Part shown: positions 47,235-56,572 of the stretch, piece by piece | Layout of the letters: each line of letters begins with the position of its first letter | Numbering within the stretch: the first letter of the stretch is position 1 | Source of the DNA: Prevotella sp. | Lineage (GTDB): Bacteria > Bacteroidota > Bacteroidia > Bacteroidales > Bacteroidaceae | DNA: 64,000 bases | Direction of reading: 5' to 3' | Assembly: GCA_017961115.1 (NCBI GenBank) | Contig: JAGCXX010000121.1 | Span: 1 to 64,000, forward strand | Made by a program: the position numbers and the translations under genes | Notes under the pieces: model-generated | Database searches by the model: none | Seen by the model: only the letters and a program-made list of their open reading frames with translations | Told to the model about the DNA's origin: nothing

Positions 47235-49943
47235 TTATCTTACCAATATGGTTTGAACCTTGTCACCTTCCTTTTTGATGTATGTCCCTTTGGAAAGTGG
47301 TTGGGCTATTTTGATGCCACTAAGGGTATAGTATGAGGGTGTTGTGGGTGATGGTTCTCCATTCATCTGCCGGATGCCGTTTGTACTGTCCTCCATCATC
47401 TCTTTCACCTCTTCTGCCGTCAAAGCGTAGTTGTAGATTCGCACATCGTTAAGGTAAGCCTTAAGCTGGGGTGCGCTGCCGTCCTGGCTTCTTCCCAAAT
47501 AATTCAGCACGGGATGGATGTCAGATGGCATGATGGTGATATCGGTGGAGTGGCCTGCTTTCACTCCGTCAACATAAATGACTGTGCTGTCGCGGCTGAT
47601 AGTGAGGACTACATGCTTCCATAAAAGAGATGACAGCCTGCTGGCGGTTGTCAGTGTTTGGCTTTCTTTGCCATCATTGATGACAAAACTGATTTTCGTA
47701 CCGTTGGATGGGGTGAGGTACATATATTGTGTTGAGCCATTGCCGAAGTCAAAGAGTCTTTGGTTGGCGGCAGATGACGAGCGCCAGTTGACCCATGCGG
47801 CGAAAGTCATGGCTTCGGTGGATGCAATCTCGTAGGGCAGTTGCACAAACTGATTGGCGGCATTGAGATAGAGTGACTTTTTGCCTTCTATATTGGCATA
47901 GTTGGAGGCGACAAAGGAGGGGTTGCCGTTAACTGCACCATCGAATTGATTGGCGGTCGCATCCAGCACATCATCATACATTAGCCAATTTGCTGTCATG
48001 GCGGGTTCACCAGTTGGCGCGGCATTTACGCTCTCACTGACTGCAGATTGATTCTCGCTGTAGTCGATGGCTTTGACAGCATAGGTGTATTCAGTTCCCT
48101 GACGGCATGAATTGTCAATAAATTTCGCAGTTTTGACTTTTCTGGCAATGGTATTCCAATTGTCCTTTCCTTTCTCTGTGCGGATGACCATATACCCATC
48201 CACGTCGGCCTCTTGGTTGGCATCCCATTCGAGCAGGACGCTGGCACTTTGAGCGGTTGCTGTGAGGTTTGTTGGTGCGGCGGGAGCATCCGTCTCAACC
48301 TCTGCGTCGAGAGGCAAGAATCGCCATAACTGACGTGAGGGGTCTTCCAGTTTTGTCTGCTGGTTGATATTGATACCTTGGATTTGGGAATTGCTTGACA
48401 ATGTCAAGTAGAGGGCACTCTCTCGGTTGCGGATATAGTAATAACCGTCGCCGGCATACTCCAGATACCATACTTGGTTGGTGGATGGCGTGCCTGTACC
48501 GTAGGAGATGACATTTGCGCCACTGGAAGTGGAGAAATTGAGCACATCCATGAATTTCCCGTCGTTCACCGACTTGATGATATAGAAACTGTAGTCACCA
48601 TCTACAGAGTTGCCCGCCTGCTGAACAATCCATTGCTGTTTGGGCGAACCCGTATAACTGGTTTGGGAAATATTGGGATTTCCTCCCGACTCGCCGTGCT
48701 CAGACAGCATCATCTTGGAAGCCTTGTTCATAATCTTGTAGGTGCCGCCGATGGCACTTGGCTGGACATCAGCTCCCCACGTCACGTCGATTACGCGCTC
48801 AGCATTTTTCTGTCCTTGTTGATAGCCCGTTCCTCCGTGGATGGTCAACTTGATTTCACGGGTGGGGCCGACCCCGTCGTAGTAGACCTCATGGTCGGTA
48901 GACAAAAACTGATAGGAGGTGGTGTATGCCTGTCGCTCGCTGGAACCCAAGAAAGCCTTCACCCGGCCGTCGTCGTGGCGATAGACGGTGGCTGCTGTCC
49001 AGTTGTTGGGGTGCTCTGCATAGCCAATTCTCACTCCGTGGCGGCTGATGTCGCAGAACTCTCCTCGCGCACGGCTGTCGTATCCCCACCAGATGCCTAC
49101 CGTCATGCCATATTCAAGTCCGATGAATGCCTCTGCCACGTTGTGCATCTCATCGTTGTAACCCACCTTCCCATCACGCGCAAGCAGTTGATAGAACGCC
49201 TTGTAGTTGTTCATGCTGCCTGCCAGCTGATGGGTGTTGCCCCAGTCGTAGTAGTCTTTTCCGGGAGTGTACCATGAGGCGGCTTTGTCGTCGTTGAGGG
49301 TATTGCCGCCTACAATTGCGATGTTGGAAAACAGAGGATATTCGGTTTTCAACTTTTTTGCGATATCGCGGCTGTTGTTGATAGTAGCCCCTTCCTCGGT
49401 CCAGTAGTCTGGCTCGTTAAAAGGCGAAATGCCAGCCACGCGGTGCTTGGTGTTGTTGTTGAGCCACTCTACGTGGGCATTGAGCATCTTCGACCACCTG
49501 TCGACATTGGCACTGTTGCCTGTTCGGTAATATGCCGCTACGCCCGCCTCCTGGTCGCAAGTAAGCACCAAGGGTAGGGTGTCGCTGAGGATGTTGAAGA
49601 CTCGGTTGCGCCGTGTCAGGTAGTTGGTGGCGTCTGCATCCAGTTTGCTGTCATCAACAAGGGGATTCTTCACCCTGAAAGTAGACCTTCCGATGCCGAT
49701 ATTTTCCTTGCCCATGTGGTTGATGCCTTTCCTGAAGTTTTGCTCACTGATCCATGCTTGGTCGAGTCCCCAAATCGGTTGGAAACGTTTTCCTTCGGCA
49801 GAAACGGAGAATACCACCATCCTGTCGGCCGATGTAGTAGGGGATAGGTTACTGCTAGTAGACGGTATGCGGTCTGTCTGTGCCAGACAGGGTGCTCCCG
49901 CTATTAAAAACAATGCTAAGAATGTAAAGATTTTTGGTTTCAT
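47235..49943 (-). CDS. Clan GH-A-like secreted glycosidase with ricin, FN3 and LamG domains
   Basis: 902-residue secreted protein with signal peptide ending PCLAQ. Residues about 40-390 resemble a TIM-barrel glycosidase (GH30-like by layout): acid/base candidate E177 in ISPFNEPDYW and nucleophile candidate E265 or E271 in GYNDEMHNVAE. A ricin-type beta-trefoil follows (about 400-545, with repeated Q-W motifs), then an FN3 domain (553-645) and a LamG/concanavalin-like domain (650-865). The tail YYTLSGIKI, then GTYIKKEGDK, resembles the type IX signal. Exact GH family is uncertain. It follows the MG2 protein gene by 23 bases and ends at a terminator. Confidence 0.7.
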   Translation of the reverse strand: MKPKIFTFLALFLIAGAPCLAQTDRIPSTSSNLSPTTSADRMVVFSVSAEGKRFQPIWGLDQAWISEQNFRKGINHMGKENIGIGRSTFRVKNPLVDDSKLDADATNYLTRRNRVFNILSDTLPLVLTCDQEAGVAAYYRTGNSANVDRWSKMLNAHVEWLNNNTKHRVAGISPFNEPDYWTEEGATINNSRDIAKKLKTEYPLFSNIAIVGGNTLNDDKAASWYTPGKDYYDWGNTHQLAGSMNNYKAFYQLLARDGKVGYNDEMHNVAEAFIGLEYGMTVGIWWGYDSRARGEFCDISRHGVRIGYAEHPNNWTAATVYRHDDGRVKAFLGSSERQAYTTSYQFLSTDHEVYYDGVGPTREIKLTIHGGTGYQQGQKNAERVIDVTWGADVQPSAIGGTYKIMNKASKMMLSEHGESGGNPNISQTSYTGSPKQQWIVQQAGNSVDGDYSFYIIKSVNDGKFMDVLNFSTSSGANVISYGTGTPSTNQVWYLEYAGDGYYYIRNRESALYLTLSSNSQIQGININQQTKLEDPSRQLWRFLPLDAEVETDAPAAPTNLTATAQSASVLLEWDANQEADVDGYMVIRTEKGKDNWNTIARKVKTAKFIDNSCRQGTEYTYAVKAIDYSENQSAVSESVNAAPTGEPAMTANWLMYDDVLDATANQFDGAVNGNPSFVASNYANIEGKKSLYLNAANQFVQLPYEIASTEAMTFAAWVNWRSSSAANQRLFDFGNGSTQYMYLTPSNGTKISFVINDGKESQTLTTASRLSSLLWKHVVLTISRDSTVIYVDGVKAGHSTDITIMPSDIHPVLNYLGRSQDGSAPQLKAYLNDVRIYNYALTAEEVKEMMEDSTNGIRQMNGEPSPTTPSYYTLSGIKIAQPLSKGTYIKKEGDKVQTILVR

Positions 49944-49966
49944 ATTGAGTAGGTATTGGTGTCTGC

Positions 49967-52750
49967 TTATTCGTTGGATATGGGTTTTCCTGTTGTAGTA
50001 AGACCAGCGGCACTGACCTTGATGCGAGTGGTTTTTCCGTTGTTGTAGAAACGTGCATGGTATTGGCCATTCTCATCGAGGATAGCATTGGGGTTCCAAT
50101 AGAGTGTGCGGCGGTAGTCCTTCACATCGCTCGATGGTGTGAAGTTGGTATAGTCGGGATGATAGAAGTCGTCTGGTTCATATATGCCTGGGAGTATCAG
50201 CCAGCGGTCGCGGAATGTCGGGCGTGTGGCGTCGTTGAGTAGGGTGACATAATCAATAACGATATCGCTGTTGTTGATGCTTTGGTCCTGAGCATGAATC
50301 AACGGACGGTCTTCGTTTCTTAGTTCAAAATCAGAAAAGAAATTGATGGTTTTCACGCGTTTGAGCTTTAGTGGTTCGCTGAATCCCTGAAAGTTGTCTC
50401 TACCACTTATTTTCAAAATTTCTATTTGATTTTTTTCTTCTTCCGTCTTATGTTCCCTGAAATGCTCAATGTAGTTGATATAAATATTGTAACCATCTTC
50501 TATTACAGGGCTTATATCAGTGTTGAAATTGCCAAAGAGAGCCATACTAAGCTGTCTGGGGAATTGTGCAGGGTTAAATTTACCATATGACAATCCGTAA
50601 TCTGTGACGAGATTATAGAGGTCAACAGCATCGTAAGAACAAAGCGGACGAGTGTAGTCAAAGATTCTTAGTCCTCTCTTCTTCTTGCCTTTCACTTCAA
50701 CTTCTTGCAGGGTCTTGTCCATTACGGATATTTTGTTGGAGACTTCGATTTGTTCTGCATCTTCATCCAGATAGTCATCAGAGTTAGGAAAATGACATTG
50801 ATAGAAAGAATACTTTTTTGCGAAAACGGGATAAAAGAGGTTCCTTTTGATATAGTAATCAGGGAATAAATCCTCATCAAGCCTACCTTTTGTCTTCTGC
50901 TTCAGCACTTTCTTTTCGCTGGCGTCCAGAGGGTATGCTGCCATGGTGAGGATGCCCTTTCCGTAGAATGGTGGAATGTTGAATGAGAAGTTACCACCAT
51001 CCGTTGTCTCCACCTCTATGCCATAGACATCCGTGTCCAAAATCAGCTCGCTTTCTACGGTAACTTCTTTTTTCAGTCCTTTGTTTTCATTGTTGGTAAT
51101 TTTTCCCAGAGAGTATTTATCCCCTATACTGGCATCTGTCTTTGAACTTCCAGATATTTCCTCTCCGCCTGAGGATTCGGTTTGCCCACTGGGATCAACA
51201 GCTTCGTAATTGTAGAAATCATCAGCCCATGCTTCATTACCAGAGAAGTCTCTGATGTCAAAATAAATGGTGGGATATACAGTCCCCTCTACTGAGAGAT
51301 TTTTTTCGGGGGTGTATCTCATTTCCTTGTTTTCAAGCAGATCCTCAATGTTGTATCTTCTCCACCCTTGAACCATCATGAGCAGGTCGAGTGCCTGATT
51401 GTGTATGTCGTCGTCAGACTCAAAATAATAGGAAGGATAAGGAATAAAGCCTTTCAACTCGCTCGACAGGAGAAGGTCGGTAAAGATGTTTCCCGTATCA
51501 TAAGTGGGATCATCTGTAGACCGGTCGCGAACAGAGATGGACAGTTGGCGGGTATCGGCTGGAGCTTGAAAGTCAACTGATATCATTGAGTATGGTTCAT
51601 AGTCCAGACCGTCGCCTGTCACTTGTATCACATGATTGTCATAATCGTGATTGTTGACAAAGAACAGGCGGTCGGCAAGAGGAATGCCCTGGCTGTTCAT
51701 GACAATCAAATCGTTGACACCAGTTTTCAAATCTTTACTGTCCCATTGCAGTTGGGCCTTGCCTGAAGTGTCGATTTTGAAGACCGTGTGTGTTTGCAGC
51801 ACCCCTCGGCATAGAATGACGGCGAGGTAGTTGTCTTCAACAGGCATGCCTTTCATTTGAATAAGGGCATTCAGATGGTTTCTTTTGTTCTCGAGTCTCA
51901 ATGAGCAACCATTCTTTTCTGTTTCAGGCAATTTGAAAACGAGATTTTTGCCTTGATAGGAAACGTTAGCATTCAAATCCCCTTTCTCCGGTACATCGAT
52001 TTCGAACACCCCTCTTCCCAAATGTGACGCAGAGAAGGAAGTTTTGTTCACCTTACCTATAATGGGCACTTGTTCCCCTTCCTCATCAACAGCCTCAAAA
52101 GCCACCTTGCATCGAGTGCCGGCTATCAGGTGTCCTCCTTCCGGGTAAAAACTCACAGACAATTTTTCCTTTTGTTCTTTGGGAATTCGCTGTTTAGGCC
52201 TGGAGACAAAATATTTTAAGGAATAATCCCCATCATTCTCCGGTTTCTCGTATACAGGGAAGACGCGTGAGTAGATGGTGCCATACATACGGAAAAAGTC
52301 ATGCATCATCTCTCGGTTGTAGAAATAGTCCCTGTCTTTCCAGAAGGTAGGATGCTCTGTCACATCAAAATTGAGCATCCATCGGGTGTAGGCGCGTATC
52401 TCAAAGAAACCAGAATAGAGCGTGTCGGTCAACGCAAAGTTGCCGCAACTGTAGCCCTTGTCGCTGACAATGATTTGTTGGCGTTCCACCAGCATCCCGT
52501 CTGGAGATACCAATTCCACATACAGGATGCGGCTCATGTCGGTGTAGGTAAGGCTGTCGGCCCTCACGGTATATGCCTTGTACCATATCGTGTCTCCCTT
52601 GAAATAACAGTTGTTGTCTATGTGGAGATATACTTTTTCCTGTACAGGAGCATCGCGCAGCATCATGCACAGGCTGTCGATATCTTGCTGGGCATGGGTT
52701 GCTGTGGACGAGAATATTATGGTCAGGATAAAGCAAAAAATTCTCAGCAT
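49967..52750 (-). CDS. MG2-domain envelope protein, alpha-2-macroglobulin-like
   Basis: 927-residue exported protein with signal peptide MLRIFCFILTIIFSSTATHAQ. The N-terminal motif KVYLHIDNNCYFKGDTIWYKAY belongs to the Bacteroidota MG2/macroglobulin-like family seen beside TonB systems, and the C-terminal DYRRTLYWNPNAILDENGQ, then ARFYNN, is typical of it. The central part has beta-rich and charged segments. No thioester motif of true alpha-2-macroglobulin is seen. Function unknown; probably bound to the outer membrane. It is divergent from the GH128-like gene and probably co-transcribed with the glycosidase-like gene downstream. Confidence 0.65.
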   Translation of the reverse strand: MLRIFCFILTIIFSSTATHAQQDIDSLCMMLRDAPVQEKVYLHIDNNCYFKGDTIWYKAYTVRADSLTYTDMSRILYVELVSPDGMLVERQQIIVSDKGYSCGNFALTDTLYSGFFEIRAYTRWMLNFDVTEHPTFWKDRDYFYNREMMHDFFRMYGTIYSRVFPVYEKPENDGDYSLKYFVSRPKQRIPKEQKEKLSVSFYPEGGHLIAGTRCKVAFEAVDEEGEQVPIIGKVNKTSFSASHLGRGVFEIDVPEKGDLNANVSYQGKNLVFKLPETEKNGCSLRLENKRNHLNALIQMKGMPVEDNYLAVILCRGVLQTHTVFKIDTSGKAQLQWDSKDLKTGVNDLIVMNSQGIPLADRLFFVNNHDYDNHVIQVTGDGLDYEPYSMISVDFQAPADTRQLSISVRDRSTDDPTYDTGNIFTDLLLSSELKGFIPYPSYYFESDDDIHNQALDLLMMVQGWRRYNIEDLLENKEMRYTPEKNLSVEGTVYPTIYFDIRDFSGNEAWADDFYNYEAVDPSGQTESSGGEEISGSSKTDASIGDKYSLGKITNNENKGLKKEVTVESELILDTDVYGIEVETTDGGNFSFNIPPFYGKGILTMAAYPLDASEKKVLKQKTKGRLDEDLFPDYYIKRNLFYPVFAKKYSFYQCHFPNSDDYLDEDAEQIEVSNKISVMDKTLQEVEVKGKKKRGLRIFDYTRPLCSYDAVDLYNLVTDYGLSYGKFNPAQFPRQLSMALFGNFNTDISPVIEDGYNIYINYIEHFREHKTEEEKNQIEILKISGRDNFQGFSEPLKLKRVKTINFFSDFELRNEDRPLIHAQDQSINNSDIVIDYVTLLNDATRPTFRDRWLILPGIYEPDDFYHPDYTNFTPSSDVKDYRRTLYWNPNAILDENGQYHARFYNNGKTTRIKVSAAGLTTTGKPISNE

Positions 52751-52825
52751 TTGTCCTATGTTTGTTTTTACGCCGCTAAATTAGCAAAAAACAAGTTCTT
52801 TTTACCATTAATTGATTATTATTTC

Positions 52826-52855
52826 TTTGTATGTTGTCTTTTTTTGCTAAATTTG
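52826..52855 (+). promoter_or_regulatory. Promoter of the GH128-like/CotH unit
   Basis: TTTG (52826-52829) and TAAATTTG (52848-52855) are 18 bases apart, close to consensus. The ATG used is at 52924; the longest frame starts upstream, at 52831, and spans this promoter. Confidence 0.55.
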
Positions 52856-52923
52856 CAACATTCATAGCCGGACAAGCCTTTTTGAATGTAAGCATAACAA
52901 TCAACAAACTAAATAAGAACGCA

Positions 52924-55900
52924 ATGAAACTCTCAGGGTCAATATGGGCAGCAATCATGTTGCTGTGTCTCCCTCTCACAATGGTGGCCAACACAAAGCA
53001 AACCGTGGCTCAGGTGACGACGGCGGTCACCCTAAGTGAAGATGTCGACTACATCATCACGTCGGAAACCCCTTTTGGAGACGAAGGGTCCATCGATATC
53101 ACCAACACCGACCATGCAGTCCTGATTTTGAACAAGGTAAAACCGTCAAAAGTGCCCGCTTTGCTGTCGCATGTGAAAATCAAGGGTACAAAGGCCACCA
53201 ACAATGTCAACTGCCAAATTCGTATTTATAATACAGGAGCCATCATCCTGCCCTATGCAAGTGACATCAAGCCATTGACCGTCTATTCAGGAAATAACTT
53301 CTCAGGCGAGTCGGTCAATGACTTCGGACTTGAGAACAGCGGTGGTTTTATGAACACGCTGAGCAAGGAAAAACTCAACAACAGCATCAGCAGTTTCAAA
53401 CTGAAAAGAGGATATATGGTGACCTTCTCCACCTTAGCAAGGGGAAGGGGATACAGCCGTTGCTTCATAGCCGCCAACAGCGACTTGGAGATAGCCCAAC
53501 TGCCCGCAGTCCTCTCGGGCCGTATATCCTCATACCGCATCTTCAAGTGGAACTACAACAGCAAGTCGGGGCTTGCCAACGACACCCGTTCCGACCCCTG
53601 CAGCAAACTCAATGTGACCAGTTGCTATTCTTTCGGACTGGGTGAGGACCGCGGTGCAGATACCGAGTGCGTGCCCCACCATATCTATGAGGACTGGCCT
53701 TCAGCAAGCGCATGCGGTTCGGTGACCTACTCACCGCATATGAAGACCAACAATGAGCCAGGCAACTCTGCTGACGACCATCCTCAGTCAGTAGATGACA
53801 TACTTGCCAATTGGGAGAACCTCATGGCGACGGGCATGCGTCTCTGCTCTCCCTCGTCGCACGATGGCAGCCTCAACCACCTCAGGGCATTCATGGACTC
53901 CATCGACGCACGAGGATGGCGATGCGACATTCTCGACCTGCACTGTTATTGGCCAGAAGGCAGTTTCAACAACATCAAAGGGTGGGTTGACTCCTACCAC
54001 CGTCCGGTCTGGATATCCGAGTGGGTGTGGGGAGCCTCTTGGAACAACAATGGTATCTTCGGAGTCGCACAAGGCACATACAGGGACAACCCCACAGCCA
54101 GCCAGTTGGCACAGAACAAGACTGCTGTGCAGAACATCTGCGCCAGACTGAACTCATGGGACTATGTCGAGCGCTATTTTTATTGGAACAGTGAGGCCAA
54201 CTGCTCCAAACTGTACTACAATGGCAAACTGACCCCCGCCGGTGAGTATTATGCCAGCATGAACACAGGGGTGGGACACAACGGAAAATATGATTTTGTA
54301 CCCACCACCCCCCGTCAATATGGGTTGTCCAAATTCAGTTTCACTGTTGCTGATGGAAAAGCCACGGTCAGATGGCATGATGACAATGGTGAATACAACC
54401 AACTCATGGAGTTGCAGCGTAAAGTCGTTGGCGGACAGTGGGAAGTGGTCGCCAACATAGAAATTAGGGAGACTGCGGCCAACTATGTCTATAATGACGA
54501 GAATTCCCCAGAGGGAGCCCGCTATCGTGTGCATATCATCGACCTCAACGGCGTGGACCATTTCACCAGCGATGACCTTGATGTGGGTGATGCGGTGACA
54601 GATACAGATGGCAACTCCCGATACGCCGGTGGAGACCTTATCGTTAATGGTGATTTCAATATGGGTGCCGCAGGATGGCTTGCAGGAAATGGGACAGCCA
54701 TCCGTCAACCCTATTTCCAGGTTGTGCCTGTAGGTGGCCATGGTGGAGGTGCATATCTCCAGGCATATGGCTCAGGCAATGCCGACCATTCCGCGTCTGT
54801 CAAGAAAGTGGTGGACATCCAACCCAATAAGGACTATGTGTTTACTGTCGCTTGCAGGAATGGCGGCAATTACATCAAGGCATCCCTTACTGCCGACGGG
54901 AAGACCGAGTCGAAGGCTGTGGCAACGGCTAAAAACACCAGCGAGTGGCAAAAGCAGACCTTCGTCTTCAACAGTGGAGATTATTCACAGCTCCTCCTGT
55001 CGTTCCGACAGCTTAACGCCAATGCACAGCTTGACAAGATAGAACTTCGCCAACTCTTTGCCACCCGTGAGGAAGCTGTGGCAGACGGCGTGGAGAAAAT
55101 CCGTCAGTCTGCTGTGCTCCTGCATGAATACAACACGGAATTGAAGGAGTTGAATGAAGAACTCGACTCACGCATGAATGCTATTGCGACGAGTGATGAG
55201 AGCGCACTTCAAGCGGCTCAGCTTGCTGTCGATGACATGCTGCAGGCTATGGCAGACCATATCACCATCGACTCGCTGATGAATGCAGCAAAAGCTGTAT
55301 GCGACATGGACTTCAAGGGCAGGGAGAACTTGAAACAAGCGATGACTGCAGCAGAGAATGCCAAGACCTCCGCAGAAATCATCGAGGGCCGTCAGTTGCT
55401 CCAAAACACGTTGGAGGAGTTCTACACCATGACGGATGCAGCAACCCAACCCACACAACCTCGTTTCGCATCTACCACAGGATGGGAGGTGAAGGTCGGA
55501 ACCTACAAGGGTGGTGACCAGCGCACCAATACCGTGAGGGGTAAGACCTGTTGGAATGCTTGGTGGAGCGGACTGAATGCCTCTACTGGAAAGTCCAACA
55601 CCATGGAGGTGAGGCAGAAATTGAACAACCTGGAGGAAGGTCTCTATGCTTTAGAGTGCAAGGCAACTACAGAGCATTATTGCCTCTCCGACCAACACGG
55701 ATACATCACCGCAACGGAAACCGCTGTCTCTCCTGCGCTAAGAGCCGACTATTTCGACCTGACCACTGTGGGCAATATCTGGGAAACCCTTACCACCACT
55801 CCCGTCTATGTGGAGGAGGGCGGCAGCGTCACCATCGGTTTCGTGGGTTCCAAAAGCGGTGCCATCGACAATGCCTGGCACGCCGTGGGCAATGCCAGCA

Positions 55901-56547
55901 GCACGGGCGACAAACGAGAGGGATGGTGGTGTGCCACTGATTTCGTGCTGAAGTTCCATCCCCTCAAGAAGATGAGCCTGACACCCGGAGAGTGGAGCAC
56001 CATCTGTCTGCCATATGCATACAACCGGCCAGAAGGTATGAGATGCTATCGTATAGCCGGTATTCTTGCCGACCATAGCAAGATATGCATTGAGGAGGCA
56101 GATGAAATCCAGGCGGGCGAACCATGCATCTATATTGCTGACCAACAGGATGTCGTCTTCTACGAATATGGAGAGAAAGTCAATTCGCCAATTGACTACT
56201 CTGAAACAAACAATCTCAGAGGTTTCTTCAAGACAACCGCAAAGGCTCCCAAGGGCAGTTATGTGCTCCGTGACGGTATCTGGTATCAGGTGACCACAGA
56301 CCGTCCGGCCTTAGGCAACTTCTCGGCCATTATCTACCAAATAGACGGAATGACGGAGCTGGCTTCTTGGGATGGTCTCACCATGCCCGTCAACGACGAC
56401 CTCAACGGCATCCGGCAAGCCAATGAAGACAATGGCGTTGATGAAGCCCAGGAGAACTACACCCTGGGTGGTCAGCGCACCCACTCACCCCATGGTATAT
56501 ATATAGAGGTGAAGAACAACAAGGCAAGGAAAGTCATCAAACAATAA
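52924..56547 (+). CDS. GH128-like beta-1,3-glucanase candidate, multidomain
   Basis: 1207-residue secreted protein from the ATG at 52924 (signal peptide ending MVANTKQ). About residues 30-190 form a beta-rich N-terminal region. The catalytic part (about 200-450) resembles the GH128/Asl1 catalytic core: acid/base candidate E278 in KTNNEPGN and nucleophile candidate E366 in WISEWVWG. GH128 enzymes cut beta-1,3-glucan. Then come an FN3-like domain (465-550), a CBM4/9-like module (LIVNGDFNMGAAGW, 572-715), a helical spacer (720-830), another beta-sandwich (835-960) and a tail (YTLGGQRT, then HGIYIEVKNNKARKVIKQ) like the type IX signal. Family call is moderate. Confidence 0.7.
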   Translation: MKLSGSIWAAIMLLCLPLTMVANTKQTVAQVTTAVTLSEDVDYIITSETPFGDEGSIDITNTDHAVLILNKVKPSKVPALLSHVKIKGTKATNNVNCQIRIYNTGAIILPYASDIKPLTVYSGNNFSGESVNDFGLENSGGFMNTLSKEKLNNSISSFKLKRGYMVTFSTLARGRGYSRCFIAANSDLEIAQLPAVLSGRISSYRIFKWNYNSKSGLANDTRSDPCSKLNVTSCYSFGLGEDRGADTECVPHHIYEDWPSASACGSVTYSPHMKTNNEPGNSADDHPQSVDDILANWENLMATGMRLCSPSSHDGSLNHLRAFMDSIDARGWRCDILDLHCYWPEGSFNNIKGWVDSYHRPVWISEWVWGASWNNNGIFGVAQGTYRDNPTASQLAQNKTAVQNICARLNSWDYVERYFYWNSEANCSKLYYNGKLTPAGEYYASMNTGVGHNGKYDFVPTTPRQYGLSKFSFTVADGKATVRWHDDNGEYNQLMELQRKVVGGQWEVVANIEIRETAANYVYNDENSPEGARYRVHIIDLNGVDHFTSDDLDVGDAVTDTDGNSRYAGGDLIVNGDFNMGAAGWLAGNGTAIRQPYFQVVPVGGHGGGAYLQAYGSGNADHSASVKKVVDIQPNKDYVFTVACRNGGNYIKASLTADGKTESKAVATAKNTSEWQKQTFVFNSGDYSQLLLSFRQLNANAQLDKIELRQLFATREEAVADGVEKIRQSAVLLHEYNTELKELNEELDSRMNAIATSDESALQAAQLAVDDMLQAMADHITIDSLMNAAKAVCDMDFKGRENLKQAMTAAENAKTSAEIIEGRQLLQNTLEEFYTMTDAATQPTQPRFASTTGWEVKVGTYKGGDQRTNTVRGKTCWNAWWSGLNASTGKSNTMEVRQKLNNLEEGLYALECKATTEHYCLSDQHGYITATETAVSPALRADYFDLTTVGNIWETLTTTPVYVEEGGSVTIGFVGSKSGAIDNAWHAVGNASSTGDKREGWWCATDFVLKFHPLKKMSLTPGEWSTICLPYAYNRPEGMRCYRIAGILADHSKICIEEADEIQAGEPCIYIADQQDVVFYEYGEKVNSPIDYSETNNLRGFFKTTAKAPKGSYVLRDGIWYQVTTDRPALGNFSAIIYQIDGMTELASWDGLTMPVNDDLNGIRQANEDNGVDEAQENYTLGGQRTHSPHGIYIEVKNNKARKVIKQ

Positions 56548-56572
56548 ATAAGTAAAAAACTATCTTTTTAAC

